Assembly: GCA_010645155.1 (NCBI GenBank)
Contig: CM021312.1
Span: forward strand, 6,849,698-6,913,697
From: Tigriopus japonicus
Taxonomy: Eukaryota; Arthropoda; Copepoda; Harpacticoida; Harpacticidae
Reading direction: 5' to 3'
DNA: 64,000 bases
The translations under genes were made by a program, and so were the position numbers. Positions 11,101 to 20,960 of this stretch are shown one piece after another. The notes beneath the pieces are model-generated. The model searched no databases and was not told the DNA's origin. It was given only the letters and a program-made list of their open reading frames with translations. Position 1 is the first letter of the stretch, and every line of letters begins with the position of its first letter.

Positions 11101-12364
11101 CGGGTGGGACCACTGAAAGGGGTTTGACGGGCTCGGTAGCGGCGGGTTCTTTGACGGGACCTTCGTCAATTTGTAAGGGTCGAGAATCGTCATCGTCGTC
11201 GGAATTGCCGTAACTGGTTTGGCAGCTCTCGGGAACGGGACCCGTGTCTCTGATGATATTGGCCAGTTCTTGCGGATCATCGTCCTCTTCTTCTTCTAAT
11301 GCGGGCTCATCGTTCTTATCGACGGCGGTGAGTTCGCGTTTGTGATAGGTGTCTCCGGCCTTCAGTTGGCCGATTAACTCGAGAAATTCGTCCTTGGATC
11401 GGGCGGCCAATTCCCAAGTCTCTTCATCGGGGTCTTCCTTGTACACGCGGAGATTGGCCTCGTCATCCATGTTGTACCAATAGGCGTTACCCAGTTTGTC
11501 CCAGCCCAAGGGATGAGATCGGAGAGCTTGGGCGTCTTGCTTGTTCACTTCACTTTTGAACTTGACATTGAAGTCGAATTGGGATTCGAGCAAACTCTTG
11601 AGGATGCGTAATTTCATGGTGGAAGGCACGAGGCGATAGCCGAATTTCTCCAGATCCCAACCATCGTCGGTGGACACTAAATACACAAATTTGACCAAGG
11701 ATCGCTCCCATTTGGCGGGGGTCACGGATTTGTTAATCTTCCGCAACAATTTGATGTGTAGCTGCATCCATTTGGGCAACACTTCTTCACGCGATTCTAA
11801 ATGCGTTTCTAACTCTTCCAAATTGAAGCCTTCCAAACCGCACTGCGCGCCAAACTTGGTCAAAAACGAGATGACCACGGCCAAATTGGGATCATCTTCA
11901 ATGGATTCGCCTTTCATATCCGGCTCCAATTCGGTTTTGACCGCCGTATTAGCCGCTAAATTACTCTCCCTCGGCTCTTCTTCCTCCGATTCTTCCTCCT
12001 CCTCCACTTTTTCTTCTTTCAAGGCCGTTTCAGGCTCAATCGGAGGTTCATTAACTTCTTTCTCGACATTTTCCACTTGATTCTTTAGCTCTTCTTCATG
12101 ATTTTCCGCTTTGTCGTCGCCAGAAGCCAAAATCGGCGGTGTTTCATCGTTCTTTGGAGGCGACAAGGCCGGATTTGGCACTGGATCTGCCTTTTCATCG
12201 GTCTTTTTCTCCGTCTCGGACGTTTTCAGGTCGGATTTGACTTCCAAAGTGGAGGATTCGGTTTCCGAAGGATCCGGATTGGGATTTGAAGTCATTGGCG
12301 TCGGCGATGGAGCCTTTTCCTCCGACTTGACGGGTGATTTAGGGGGCGAAGATGGGGCACTCAT
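8138..12364 (-). CDS. RSF1: remodeling and spacing factor 1 (RSF1), PHD-finger protein
   Basis: RSF1 is the histone-binding subunit that pairs with the ISWI ATPase SNF2H to assemble and space nucleosomes. One frame encodes 1408 residues, close to the human length of about 1440. I chose the MSAPSSPPK start at 12364; the frame stays open to 12547, but that part looks like translated 5' UTR. Residues about 159-330 match the conserved RSF1 N-terminal region (WMQLHIKLLRKINKSVTP, LGNAYWYNMDDEANLRVY). A PHD finger is at about 875-925: CKKCNKRDHPEWILLCDKC, then CLRPSLMVIPEGSWFCPNC. It is followed by an RSF1-type KKKDADTKRKERLAFV segment and the GRGKDMSNIL motif. The rest is acidic, Ser- and Lys-rich low complexity. 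The absence of introns over 4.2 kb contrasts with every neighbour. Confidence 0.93.
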   Translation of the reverse strand: MSAPSSPPKSPVKSEEKAPSPTPMTSNPNPDPSETESSTLEVKSDLKTSETEKKTDEKADPVPNPALSPPKNDETPPILASGDDKAENHEEELKNQVENVEKEVNEPPIEPETALKEEKVEEEEESEEEEPRESNLAANTAVKTELEPDMKGESIEDDPNLAVVISFLTKFGAQCGLEGFNLEELETHLESREEVLPKWMQLHIKLLRKINKSVTPAKWERSLVKFVYLVSTDDGWDLEKFGYRLVPSTMKLRILKSLLESQFDFNVKFKSEVNKQDAQALRSHPLGWDKLGNAYWYNMDDEANLRVYKEDPDEETWELAARSKDEFLELIGQLKAGDTYHKRELTAVDKNDEPALEEEEDDDPQELANIIRDTGPVPESCQTSYGNSDDDDDSRPLQIDEGPVKEPAATEPVKPLSVVPPDPDPVPAPAPPSIVAAPAVSTPPVPPAPSLPKNSHYSIESLISKDDRHMKRPLEAESTNGTEKKLKLADTEAVVVTEPTMMVVGQGNGVDNKDAPDLVREEDEDDDQVIEEPLIVFRGFGSGVDNLARNPDNDQDSNSNGVDHGEQKEQKLDESEPKPVKRGHLESTKDTTQEEQDEPEPTEMKKEDEKDGDEPKPKRGKEDEAQKSNGKDDENASCDTKEDKKTPKKKNNNKNLSKKNDEPQQDEDEPTVRSSRRTSSRIATLRIREAERRQKEEEDALDDFREKMRRKAEREQSRLDKYRAMGREFEREMAKTRKRGKAETSDEDYEDEGGEGNKTTAKRKRRKKKKKKRGEENLREFAKFSSGSSDDEGLEGEDDEDLDDGDHDDDDQDEVLFHSDHEFSCESDVPDGEAQPIQHARTATKGKKRRKKQRKTESVETVRAVDSESEEDDSDDNWACKKCNKRDHPEWILLCDKCDDGWHASCLRPSLMVIPEGSWFCPNCQHAVLLTKLEENLVSFEVLLKKKDADTKRKERLAFVSMSLSNILPPKAANSGAKKPANKTKSENQPRRQVPRKRHRSDDSFSGSSSGSSSDESSSSEEEPVKDGRRRATRNVSYSLKAYDDMIRSAIADEVVYLPAAKGKGVEAAAPDGEEGDVGEEEDEEDEDVEQPKSSTGQSGLGRGKDMSNILGADDDEEDEEGSSKTKDKDDGDDDGEDGNEAGPPSDVPQPIKMEIQKEIPSAKGKKKAKKNKKFGALSSSDDGDGDSGSDFVASEISLEEDEDEDEEEFLDDAVSSDDGGLGTSSRKKSSRAATRKSNRNRKVMYDEDFVFDGSDSEDDSSKRKKKRKKNDDSWDSEISLEDDEEEYGSKKKKKSSTSSKKKSRRKYDSLSSEEDDEDFEASISKKKQKILSDSSAQRKTRGKKIQFEWEESDDESDVPLRRPKASSSSSSKKKKGGRKKRVDDTDTEMEDYQSEPELDDDEEDDSD

Positions 12365-12807
12365 GATGGATTGATGGTGGCGTGGAGGATGAGCCGCATC
12401 AGGCTCAAATTTCCAAGGCTGGCTGCGGCTTTGGTAGAGAGAGAGAGTGAACCGTGTTGGTGATTTGGGTAGCTCTGTGTGAGTGTGTGCGTCTACAGTA
12501 GCGAAGCTTCTTCTTCTTGTTTGGCTCTCTCTCTCTTTTCTCTTCAAAGTTAATATCGAGCAGTGTCTCCATAGGGTTGGCGGACAAAATCCAACTTACA
12601 AAATTTAGAGGCGATCTTGTGGGTTGAGAAACGGTATTTCTTGTTTTGATTTCAATCAATACGTGGCAAACATTGGCTTCTATTAATACTAGACCGAGTG
12701 AAAGCCTAAAAATGTGTCTCCGGTCGCCAACTGTGGAGCGGACAAAAGTGCGGGAACATTTGAAATGTGTGACCAGGCAAATGTCAACCATGCAAGTGAT
12801 GAGTCAA
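12365..12807. promoter_or_regulatory. RSF1 5' flank, possibly a divergent promoter region
   Basis: This stretch holds the RSF1 5' UTR, including GA/CT-rich runs near 12435 and 12525. If the weak plus-strand gene at 12808 is real, the region would be a shared divergent promoter. No specific factor site or TATA box was identified. Confidence 0.3.
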
Positions 12808-13235
12808 ATGTGGAATTCAGTAATGTTTTTGGGTCATTCTTTGTTATTGCTAGTGGCCACTTTCTTGATAGAACCGACGACGTCACTAGGTGACCATGCC
12901 ATGGATATGAGAACTACAACTAGGAACTTTTTTGACAATACGTTGAATAAGTCATTGGTAGGAAGAACACAAATTTAAGCTTTTGCGTTATGTAGGGTTC
13001 ATCCAATGCATATGTGGACAAAAACTGGCTTGTGGGTTCACGAACGAGTTTTGAAAAGTTGGTATTGATTCGCATGTTTGGTCACACTAATTGCCCGCTC
13101 AACAGTTGTGAGAGCGACATTTTCCTCATGAATTCAACGCATTCCGCCCCACTTGCCAAATCAGCCGGACTAAAGCTTGCACGCTATCTAGTGATTATAA
13201 CTGATCTAAGGTGGCAAAGAGAAAAAGTTTTCTAG
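12808..13235 (+). CDS. candidate small secreted protein, unrecognised
   Basis: I do not recognise this product. A Met at 12808 starts a good signal-peptide-like stretch (SVMFLGHSLLLLVATFLIEP). The frame hits a stop soon after 12957, but a GTAGGA donor at 12958 and a TAG acceptor at 12994-12995 would remove a 38-base intron in phase 0. It would then rejoin a second frame from 12996 to 13235, giving 129 residues with a Cys pair spaced C-x4-C. A 38-base intron is very short for animals, so the model could be chance. It lies head-to-head with RSF1. Confidence 0.3.
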
Positions 13236-15065
13236 GTATGGAGCAGCAATTCTAAGCATTCCATGACGCAGAACACTCGGGTCAGTTGAACACTAGTGAT
13301 ACGGAAGAACTATCCGGGTCAACCCAGAGTTAGATCATGGAAAGATGGGGAATTACTAGATGAGATATTTAGAGCTGACATGGTATGTATACAAATATGA
13401 AAGTGACTAGAACCGAGCACAAGCAGACGGAGGCATGATCATCCAAGAACGTAACCAACACCCTGTATTGTTTCAGCTTTGCGGGAATACAACTTTTTAC
13501 CGTCTACTTTGGTCAATTAAAGTTCTTTAGCTCTTTATATTTAAATCACAATTAACATTGGGAGCTAGAAGTTGAAATAAAATCTTGAATAGTTAATATC
13601 AATAACATTTACATCAATATTTGCTCTTTAAATGCATGAGAAGAACCAACCTTGTTTTAAAAAGAGCGGATGAATACATAAAAATCATTTTAGGGCATAA
13701 ATGTGATAATTATTTATGTAAAAGTTTTCAAAATAAAAATTACCACAATTTCGCCTAAAAGTTGACCAATTCCAAGCGACACAAGGGAATAAATAGCGCA
13801 AAATTACCGCTTAAGGACAATATATGGTGGCACTGTTATCTCATCTGCGATTTTTTGAGCGTAATTCTACCAGGCACAGAAGGGCAATGGTAGCGGCGAG
13901 TTGCGGCTTAGTACGTTTAAATAACGATCTTGACCTTCCGCTTACAGCGTCGTCTAGCGTTCATCTCCAATATTAACATTCCATCGGTAGTGATGTGTTT
14001 CGAGTTGGATTTTTGGCAGAGTTTTGCCATATTGGTTTTTAGGGTCAAAAATCTGACCACAACTAAACTTTTCAACAGGCAATAGACCTTATCTGCCATA
14101 AAATATGGCAGCACTGCCAACTCGAAATCCATTTTTATAACTATGGATGAAACTCGAAATCGAACTAGTTCGAGTGTTGCCAAATTGGTCCCTGTTTAGA
14201 TCTTTTCAAAAAGTTCAATACAACCTGCCCTTTTTAACAGCAATAAACTTCCGAATCAAAACTGGCAGCACTCCTGGTTCAAAACACATCACTATAAGTA
14301 ATGACTCTTTACGGTCCTGAAAGCTTCAAAAATACAAGCTTCAAATTCTTTATTCCGACAATGTTTAAGTTAGGTTGCAAACCTCAGACCCACACGTTCC
14401 CCTAAGGATAAAGTTAGTAAAATTTGAGTTGCTTTGCCCGAGCCATTCATATTTTTCATGTACCAGTCTGAAGGCTCATTGACTTTGAAATCCTCAATAA
14501 AATCAATGGCAGTGACTACCTCCTCTTTTTACAGTCACTCTGTATTGGACGTTATTTTGACAGAACTTGAAGAATGCGAAAAGCGGTGCCGCTTCAAGTT
14601 TCTCCCAAGCACACGCATTGCTCAAATCAGGCTAGTTGATCATATTTCATGCCGAACCTCATGATATTCAAAAAAATTTCAGACGAGATCATAAAATATC
14701 TATTGTCTTTTCCTCTATGATCTAGAAAATCCCGGCATTTTAATAAAATAAATCAAAAATGCTCTTTCTCTTTGAAGCCGAAAATCGGCACCAACCGACC
14801 GCTGGAAAAACGCAAAACCATGCTAAAATAGGAACAAGCTATTTTACTTTTTATAGACTTCAAAGTAATTTTTTGCAAAAAAAAATCCTAACTTACTCAT
14901 TTTGTAAGCTCGTTTTTAAATCAACAAGTATGATGGATATGTTTTTAGTTAATAATCTCCTTTTATTTTCTCATGGTCATTTGCTATGGAAACACATGGG
15001 CAAGAATTCAAGCTGTTTATTATTGTTGTATTGACGAAATCATAACATCCCCAAAGCCGACTGAA
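13236..15065. other. intergenic, AT-rich, repeat-bearing
   Basis: No gene is supported. The stretch contains the inverted-repeat element at 13988-14294, described separately. The last few hundred bases should contain the TOE1 promoter. Frames such as 13917-14183 (-) overlap the repeat and show no domain. Confidence 0.45.
13988..14294. mobile_element. short inverted-repeat element with TAGTGATGTG ends (hAT-like MITE)
   Basis: The left end TAGTGATGTGTTTCGA pairs with the right end TTCAAAACACATCACTA read on the other strand. Both ends continue into GGCAG-type words. The terminus resembles the element at 321-1028. The flanking octamers do not match, so a target duplication is not supported here; it may have decayed or the ends may be slightly off. 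Confidence 0.5.
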
Positions 15066-17983
15066 ATGGACCGTTGTAGCGCCCATTTCGACAAAGTGCC
15101 CGTGATTGAAGTGACCACCGATAATCTGCTTGTGGTCTGGCCGAAACTCATCCAATCCATACATGAAGCTCATTTTGTCGCCCTGGATTGTGTAAGTCTA
15201 TTAGTTAAACTGACATATTTGCCAGCTGCATTTGACAATAAAGCTTCCCCGTTTTAAGGGATTAATCGAATAAATTATTGCTTTGCCGGGGCTATTTTTT
15301 TTGTTTCATTTTGCGAGTTTCTTCTGAAAAGCTTCTGAAGTATAGACATTTTTGTACAATCATTATTTTTTTGTAAATTCTGGAAATATGTTTTCATGCT
15401 AAAAAAAAAAAGAAAAGTAAGATCTCCATTGAGCTTAAATAGAAAGACAATATTTCACTTAAAACTTTCAGTTAAGTCGCTGTAAACTCTTGTCTTAAGA
15501 GAAGGAACGTTCAAGATGTATGCTTCTGTTGAGTCGTTGTTGGATTTTTGTAAAACATGAATCAACGGAAATTACAAAACTATCAACTTAACATGATGAT
15601 CTCGTGTGTTATATTGTTTGCTCTCATTCTGCTTTTGATTTTACCTTGGTCCACAACCTCTTGATTTTGAACATGGTTATCAAAACTCTTATTAATTGTG
15701 CCTGAAGTTTTGGCATGTGTTGATGGATTATTCAAAAAAACTTGTTGAGAATTGGCAAAACCGATTCATAAACTTACGATTTACGCTATTTTAAAGCTTG
15801 TCACAAAACCTAAGACTTCGGGAATAATATTTAAGCATCATTTACATTTTCAATACTAAAATTCTGTTCTAAAGATTTCGTGATCATTAAACTAAAAACT
15901 TGGTTTTTGCGGGTTTTTATTGCGTCTTGATCATCTTAAAATCAATCATATTTATTCGATTATTCGGGATTTCCAAATTTGATTCATCTGAGAAGCCGTA
16001 TGTACAACTGGCGTTACTCGTTTTGCAGGAATTAAGCGGTTTAGGTGATCGTAAGAAGCTCAATCAACCGTCGGTGGATGATCGATTTGTGAACATGAAT
16101 GCCGTGGCCCAAACCCGCTCGATTGTGGCTTTAGGATTGAGTACTTTCCATCATTTAGACGACTATCTCTATCAAGTGGACACTTTCAACTTGATGACGC
16201 TTTGTTCCGAGGATTATATTGTCGAGCCCGGTGCTTTGAAATTCTTGGTGGAGCACGGATTCGATTTCCAGAAGCAGTATTCCTCCGGATTGCCTTATTC
16301 TCGGGGTCAATGGACGGAGGTAGGAGCAAACTGGGTCTCGATTGCTTTTCATTCGAGTTGATTTTAAGTAAGAAATGAGAACTATCCGATTTCTATTCTG
16401 GTCAAGAACAAAAAATAGGTGTTTTAAAATTATTGTTCACGATAAGAGCTGAAATTTTGTTATTGGTTATAATTTAGGTTTAGGTTATAACTAACAACTA
16501 AAAGCAGATTGACCCTGCAAGAAATGAAGCTATTCATGAGAAACGTTACATTCAAAATAACTAGCGTCAATCAACCGATTAAACGAGGAAAGAAGTTTGT
16601 TGCGCTCTGATTCAGTTTAATGAGTATCTGACATTTTCACACAAAATTTGAACTCATTAGCCTTAACATTTTCAAACCTTTAACTCATGCTTAAGCTTGC
16701 GCTCAAATTGATCATAAAAGCCCTCTCCTTAAACATGAGGTTGATCAATAAATGTGAACAAAAAGCGATCTGAATCTCTTTCAAAACATTGCAACGAGTC
16801 ATATATTTACTGTAGTTGAAAGAAGCCTCAAAGCGAAAGTAGCAACAAATTGTCGAATCGCCCCTTTGTTTAATACGGTTATCAAAGGGAAGTTTCTTTT
16901 AATAGTTGTTGTTTAATCAATTAAACAACTTAAATTTAGCTGACCACCTAAAGATGTTTTTTTGCGAACCTTAACCATAAAACTTAAAGTCTTCTTCATT
17001 TAGGAAAATCAAGAACCTCCGAAGCCATCATTGCGCCGCCTCTTCCAGTTTCTTGTCAAATGTCAGAAACCATTGATTGTCCACAATGGTCTCATTGACT
17101 TGGTGTTTCTCTATCAAAGCTTTTACGCTCAACTACCCTCGAAATTGGAGACATTCGTGGCTGATCTCTCGGCCATGTTCCCTAAGGGAATCTATGACAC
17201 CAAATATCTAGCCGATTATATTACACGCCACAAATCTTCCTATTTGGAATATGTCTTTCGGAAAGAGTAAGAAGAGCATTGAAATGCATTTCGAAAGGTT
17301 CATCAATTAAACCAAATTTCTCGCTTTCCAGACAAATCACCAACCAAATCAAAGCCTCCCAAAACCGACCGCATGTTCAATTACAACTCGGTGACGATGA
17401 GACGATCTCCAAATACTTCCAATGGGTCCAATATCGTTGGTGCGGCATTGAAAACTCGGCCGAAAGTCCCGGTGCTTCTGAAAACAATGGCGTTTGCGAG
17501 AATTTTGCCAATCATGGACATTGTGCCAATGGCCAGAAATGCACCGTTTCCCACAATATTGACGATATTCTCTCGCACAAAGAGAGTAAAAAATGGAAAA
17601 GAGACTGGAAAACCGCAAACTCGGATGAGGCTCGCTCAAACGGATCAAGTGAAGAGAGCTTGTCATCGACTTCAAGAGCGAGTGATCGACATAGAGCGGG
17701 TTTTGATGCTTTCATGACGGGCTTTGCATTTGCCACATATCTGGTTCATTTTACAAAAATGCCCAAAACACCCCCGAGTTTCGCATCGGAGCATATTTGC
17801 ACCGGATCTACAGTGAATAAATTGTATTTGGTGTGCAAAGATTTTCCTCTGACTGTGATGAAAAGCTCGTTTGCTCGATATTCTATTGGACATCATGAGG
17901 CTCTCAAAGCCATCAAAGCCGCTTCTATTCCAAGTATTTCTGGTTTAACGAATTTACGAGAATCTACATTAAGTCATTTATAA
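15066..17983 (+). CDS. TOE1: TOE1, CAF1-family 3' exonuclease with CCCH zinc finger
   Basis: TOE1 is a nuclear DEDD 3'-5' exonuclease that trims adenylated tails of snRNAs and other small RNAs. Exons: 15066-15191, 16029-16319, 17004-17266 and 17332-17983. Joins are in phases 0, 0 and 2, giving 443 residues. DEDD residues are visible: D and E in LDCELSGLGD, which spans the first intron (human has DTELSG), then Asp in [16 protein letters not shown] and Asp in [15 protein letters not shown] finger (C-x8-C-x5-C-x3-H) is at about residues 282-302. The C-terminal [15 protein letters not shown] block is the second TOE1 hallmark and separates it from other CAF1 proteins. The start is the Met of MDRCSAHF; the frame is open upstream but without family similarity. 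A polyadenylation signal follows at 18010. Confidence 0.94.
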
Positions 17984-18009
17984 AACAAAGTTCCAGTTCT
18001 TATTTATCC

Positions 18010-18015
18010 AATAAA
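18010..18015 (+). terminator. polyadenylation signal of TOE1
   Basis: AATAAA lies 27 bases after the TOE1 stop codon, implying a very short 3' UTR. Confidence 0.65.
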
Positions 18016-18226
18016 CATTGAGAAATTCGAAAATAGGCCAAACTTTTTTGTCAAGGTGCAAATTCGGGAGCAGTATTAGTAAGGTGACCTCCCAGTCATA
18101 TGTACTGTGACCTCCTTGTCAGCTGCTCGTTACAGGACCGTGTAGGTATTTCAACTGTGCAAAGCGTCACGATCGACGACCATGAACACACGTCTGAAGG
18201 CTTGTAGCAGGTTGAAACACTGATTT

Positions 18227-18692
18227 ATTCAAGGCAAGAAGCACGGAAATCATGGAGTGGGAGGCTAGCAATGAGAATTATGATTTCCAGCAGAAACGAA
18301 CCATTTGCGTTCTTCTGCAAATGAGACAGGGCTTGCATTGAGAAGACCATGTATTTTAAATTTCAGCCCAATTGAATCCCGGAGTGAAAAGTTATGCCTT
18401 CTCAAACTTATGTACTGAAGAGAGCAGAGAATGAATGAACTCGCCCTTTCGTGGTAAAACGATTACCACAAAAGGGCTAGTTCATTCATTCTCGGTAGGA
18501 TTTGCACTGAACTTTGAGTGAGCATAACTTTTGTCTCCGACGTTCGATTGAGCTGAAAATTGAAATACGAATTCTTGTCAACATCTACTAGGTCTCATTT
18601 GCAAAGGAACGTAATTGAATTGTTCTTACTGGAAATCATTATTCTCATTGCTAGCCTCCCACTCCATGATTCCAGTGCTTCTTGTTCAAGGG
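18227..18692. mobile_element. foldback (near-complete palindrome) element
   Basis: Nearly the whole 466 bp is an imperfect palindrome centred at about 18460. The outer arms share AAGAAGCAC, then ATCATGGAGTGGGAGGCTAG, CAATGAGAAT and ATGATTTCCAG in opposite orientations. The inner arms share GAATGAATGAACT and GCCCTTT, with a loop of a few bases between GTGGTA and TACCAC. No coding capacity is seen. This is the form of a foldback MITE, or of a locus whose transcript would form a long hairpin. Confidence 0.75.
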
Positions 18693-18800
18693 GAAAACTA
18701 TCTACAGCACTGAGAGAAATCTAACTAAAAAGAAACTGTACAGTTTTTGGTGATAGTGAAAGGACACGATTCCGATACTCGGAACACTCCCGGCTGGAAG

Positions 18801-19025
18801 TCAAGCAACAGCTTGCATGGACTTCATGCAAAGAAAACATATCAACCCAAGTAGGGTCACAAACATAGCTACAATAAATACATATAATATGGTATGATGA
18901 ATATTGTCATTGCTGAGATGTGAACTGTTGCCGTCCTCTTTGATTTTGAGATAGTTGTCCATAGAAGGGAGATCCTTAGGTATCGATGGCGAAGGAGAAG
19001 AAAGTTCCTTAAGCGTCACATTCAT
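18801..19025 (-). CDS. possible small single-pass membrane protein
   Basis: A 74-codon frame starts MNVTLKELSS, has a polar Ser/Pro/Asp-rich lead, and then a convincing membrane segment (TILYVFIVAMFVTLLGLICF) followed by CMKSMQAVA. It could be a tiny type III membrane protein or the last exon of a longer gene. No family is recognised and no upstream exon was found. It sits between two repeats, so chance is a serious alternative. Confidence 0.25.
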   Translation of the reverse strand: MNVTLKELSSPSPSIPKDLPSMDNYLKIKEDGNSSHLSNDNIHHTILYVFIVAMFVTLLGLICFLCMKSMQAVA

Positions 19026-19031
19026 TATCAG

Positions 19032-20301
19032 TAGGGACAGGAAGTTAAGACGAATAAAACTGTCAAATTAGACGAGAAAAGACGAATAAAATTGCTTGAT
19101 TAGACGAAAAAAGACGAAAAAATAGACCAATAAAACGAAAAAAGACGAATAGAACTTACGTATTTGACGTAAGAAAATCGAATATGTTTTCCATAAAGAA
19201 CCATGAAACTGACTTATAGGAAAGAAGACAAATTAAGTGCCCGTCCAGAAGAAAAAAGGTGTATAAAACTGCTCCTACAATATAGACAAAATGTACAGTA
19301 TGTCCCTGTGTGCGGGGAAAAATCTGTGTGTTAGTGCAAAAACGGCGAAATCTAGAAAATTAAAAGAGGAATGACCTAATGACCGAGAATTAGTCAGTAG
19401 TGCATGTGTCAAATAAAAACCATGAGTTCGAAAAAGGCCTCTTTGAACGGGACGTTTACAGTAGAGCTGTACTTGAAATGAGAATTCGAAAAAAAACGCT
19501 GAAAAAGCTTGAGGACAATCCAAATGTTGGCCAATTAGACGATAAAAGACGAACAAAATTGCCCGATTAGACGAAAAAAGACGAATAAAATCCAAATTAG
19601 GCGAAAAAAGACGAATAAAATCCAAATTAGGTGAAAAAAAGACGAATAAAATCCAAATTTTCGAAATGTTTAGTTGAGGACTTGGAGANNNNNNNNNNNN
19701 NNNNNNNNNNNNNNNNNNNNNNNNNNNNNNNNNNNNNNNNNNNNNNNNNNNNNNNNNNNNNNNNNNNNNNNNNNNNNNNNNNNNNNNNNNNNNNNNNNNN
19801 NNNNNNNNNNNNNNNNNNNNNNNNNNNNNNNNNNNNNNNNNNNNNNNNNNNNNNNNNNNNNNNNNNNNNNNNNNNNNNNNNNNNNNCGACGAATAAGGGT
19901 AAAAAAGACGAAAAAGGATGAAAAAAGACGAAAAAGTTTATTCGCCTTGAGTTCCTGTCCCTATTTATAAGTGTGGATTGTATTTTGTTTGCGCAAAACC
20001 GCAACTGACACTCAAAGTACTACATTGGCCTGTAATTGGTGGGGTTGAACTTCCTCCGAAGTTTTTATTTGCTTGGAAAATTGAAAAAAAACCGCTGAAA
20101 GAGCTTGAAATCCAGGACAATCCAAATGTTGGCCAAATACACGAGAAAAGACGAATAAAATTGCCCGATTAGACGAAAAAAGAAGAAGAAAATCCAAATT
20201 AGGAAGAAAACGCAAAAAAAATTCGCGATGAATAAGGGTCAAAAAGACGAAAAAAGATGAAAAAGACAAATAAGTTTATTCGTCTAAAGTTCCTGTCCCT
20301 A
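19032..20301. repeat. GACGAATAAA-rich repeat with terminal inverted repeats, containing an N gap
   Basis: The block begins TAGGGACAGGAAGTTAAGACG and ends with the inverted version (CGTCTAAAGTTCCTGTCCCTA). A second inverted end stops at 19963. Inside, GACGAAAAAAGACGAATAAAA words are iterated. A module with GCTGAAA(A/G)AGCTTGA then GACAATCCAAATGTTGGCC occurs twice, near 19490 and 20095. It is probably two related non-autonomous elements side by side, or one that has duplicated. Frames crossing it are artefacts of the repeat. Confidence 0.65.
19689..19886. other. assembly gap (198 N)
   Basis: Unknown bases lie inside the repeat block. The true length is uncertain because the flanks are repetitive. 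Confidence 0.99.
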
Positions 20302-20960
20302 GTCATTAATAAACATTCAGTATTTAATGATATTTGACTTTTCTTAGGTTTCATTTTCTGTTATTTCCTCTTGCAAACATTTATTCGCCTTATACACTTG
20401 GGAAAATGCGATAATTTCAATAGACAAATTGTCTGAATTTGACTGATTCAAATTTTGTTTGATTATTGTTTTTGAGAGCTGGATTGCGACAGGAGTTTTT
20501 CAATGATGTTAGTTTGTTGTTGCAATTGTGTTTCTTTTCTTTGCTTTAGTATTTGTACAATATCAACAATTTACATTAGATAAGCTTGCCGTCTGTATTT
20601 CGTTCGCTCGCAAGACCTTAAACAGTGTTGCCAAATGATAACATTTACAAAAAGATGTAAAATTAGATCAAAAAATAACTACGGGAACTCTTGAATACAG
20701 GTTCTAGATTTATAATGCGAATGAATAACACTTATAAAGCTATTTCAAACCATTCAAATGTGATTTTAATTTGAAAGAAATTTTGGTAATGCAATAAGCA
20801 ATCAAATAAGACTGTTTTTAAAGTATCATTGATCATTGAAGCAATAATTGATTTAACAATGGCATAAGACTTTGGTCTCAATTTGACATAATGTACTTGC
20901 TGCAATTCTACTTATTTTCCAACGTACATTCACTCCTCAGAAGTGAGCCTGACAAGAACA

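Noticed and set aside
19627..20004. Frames running through the N gap
   Set aside because: Unknown bases artificially extend them, and the flanks are iterated repeat.
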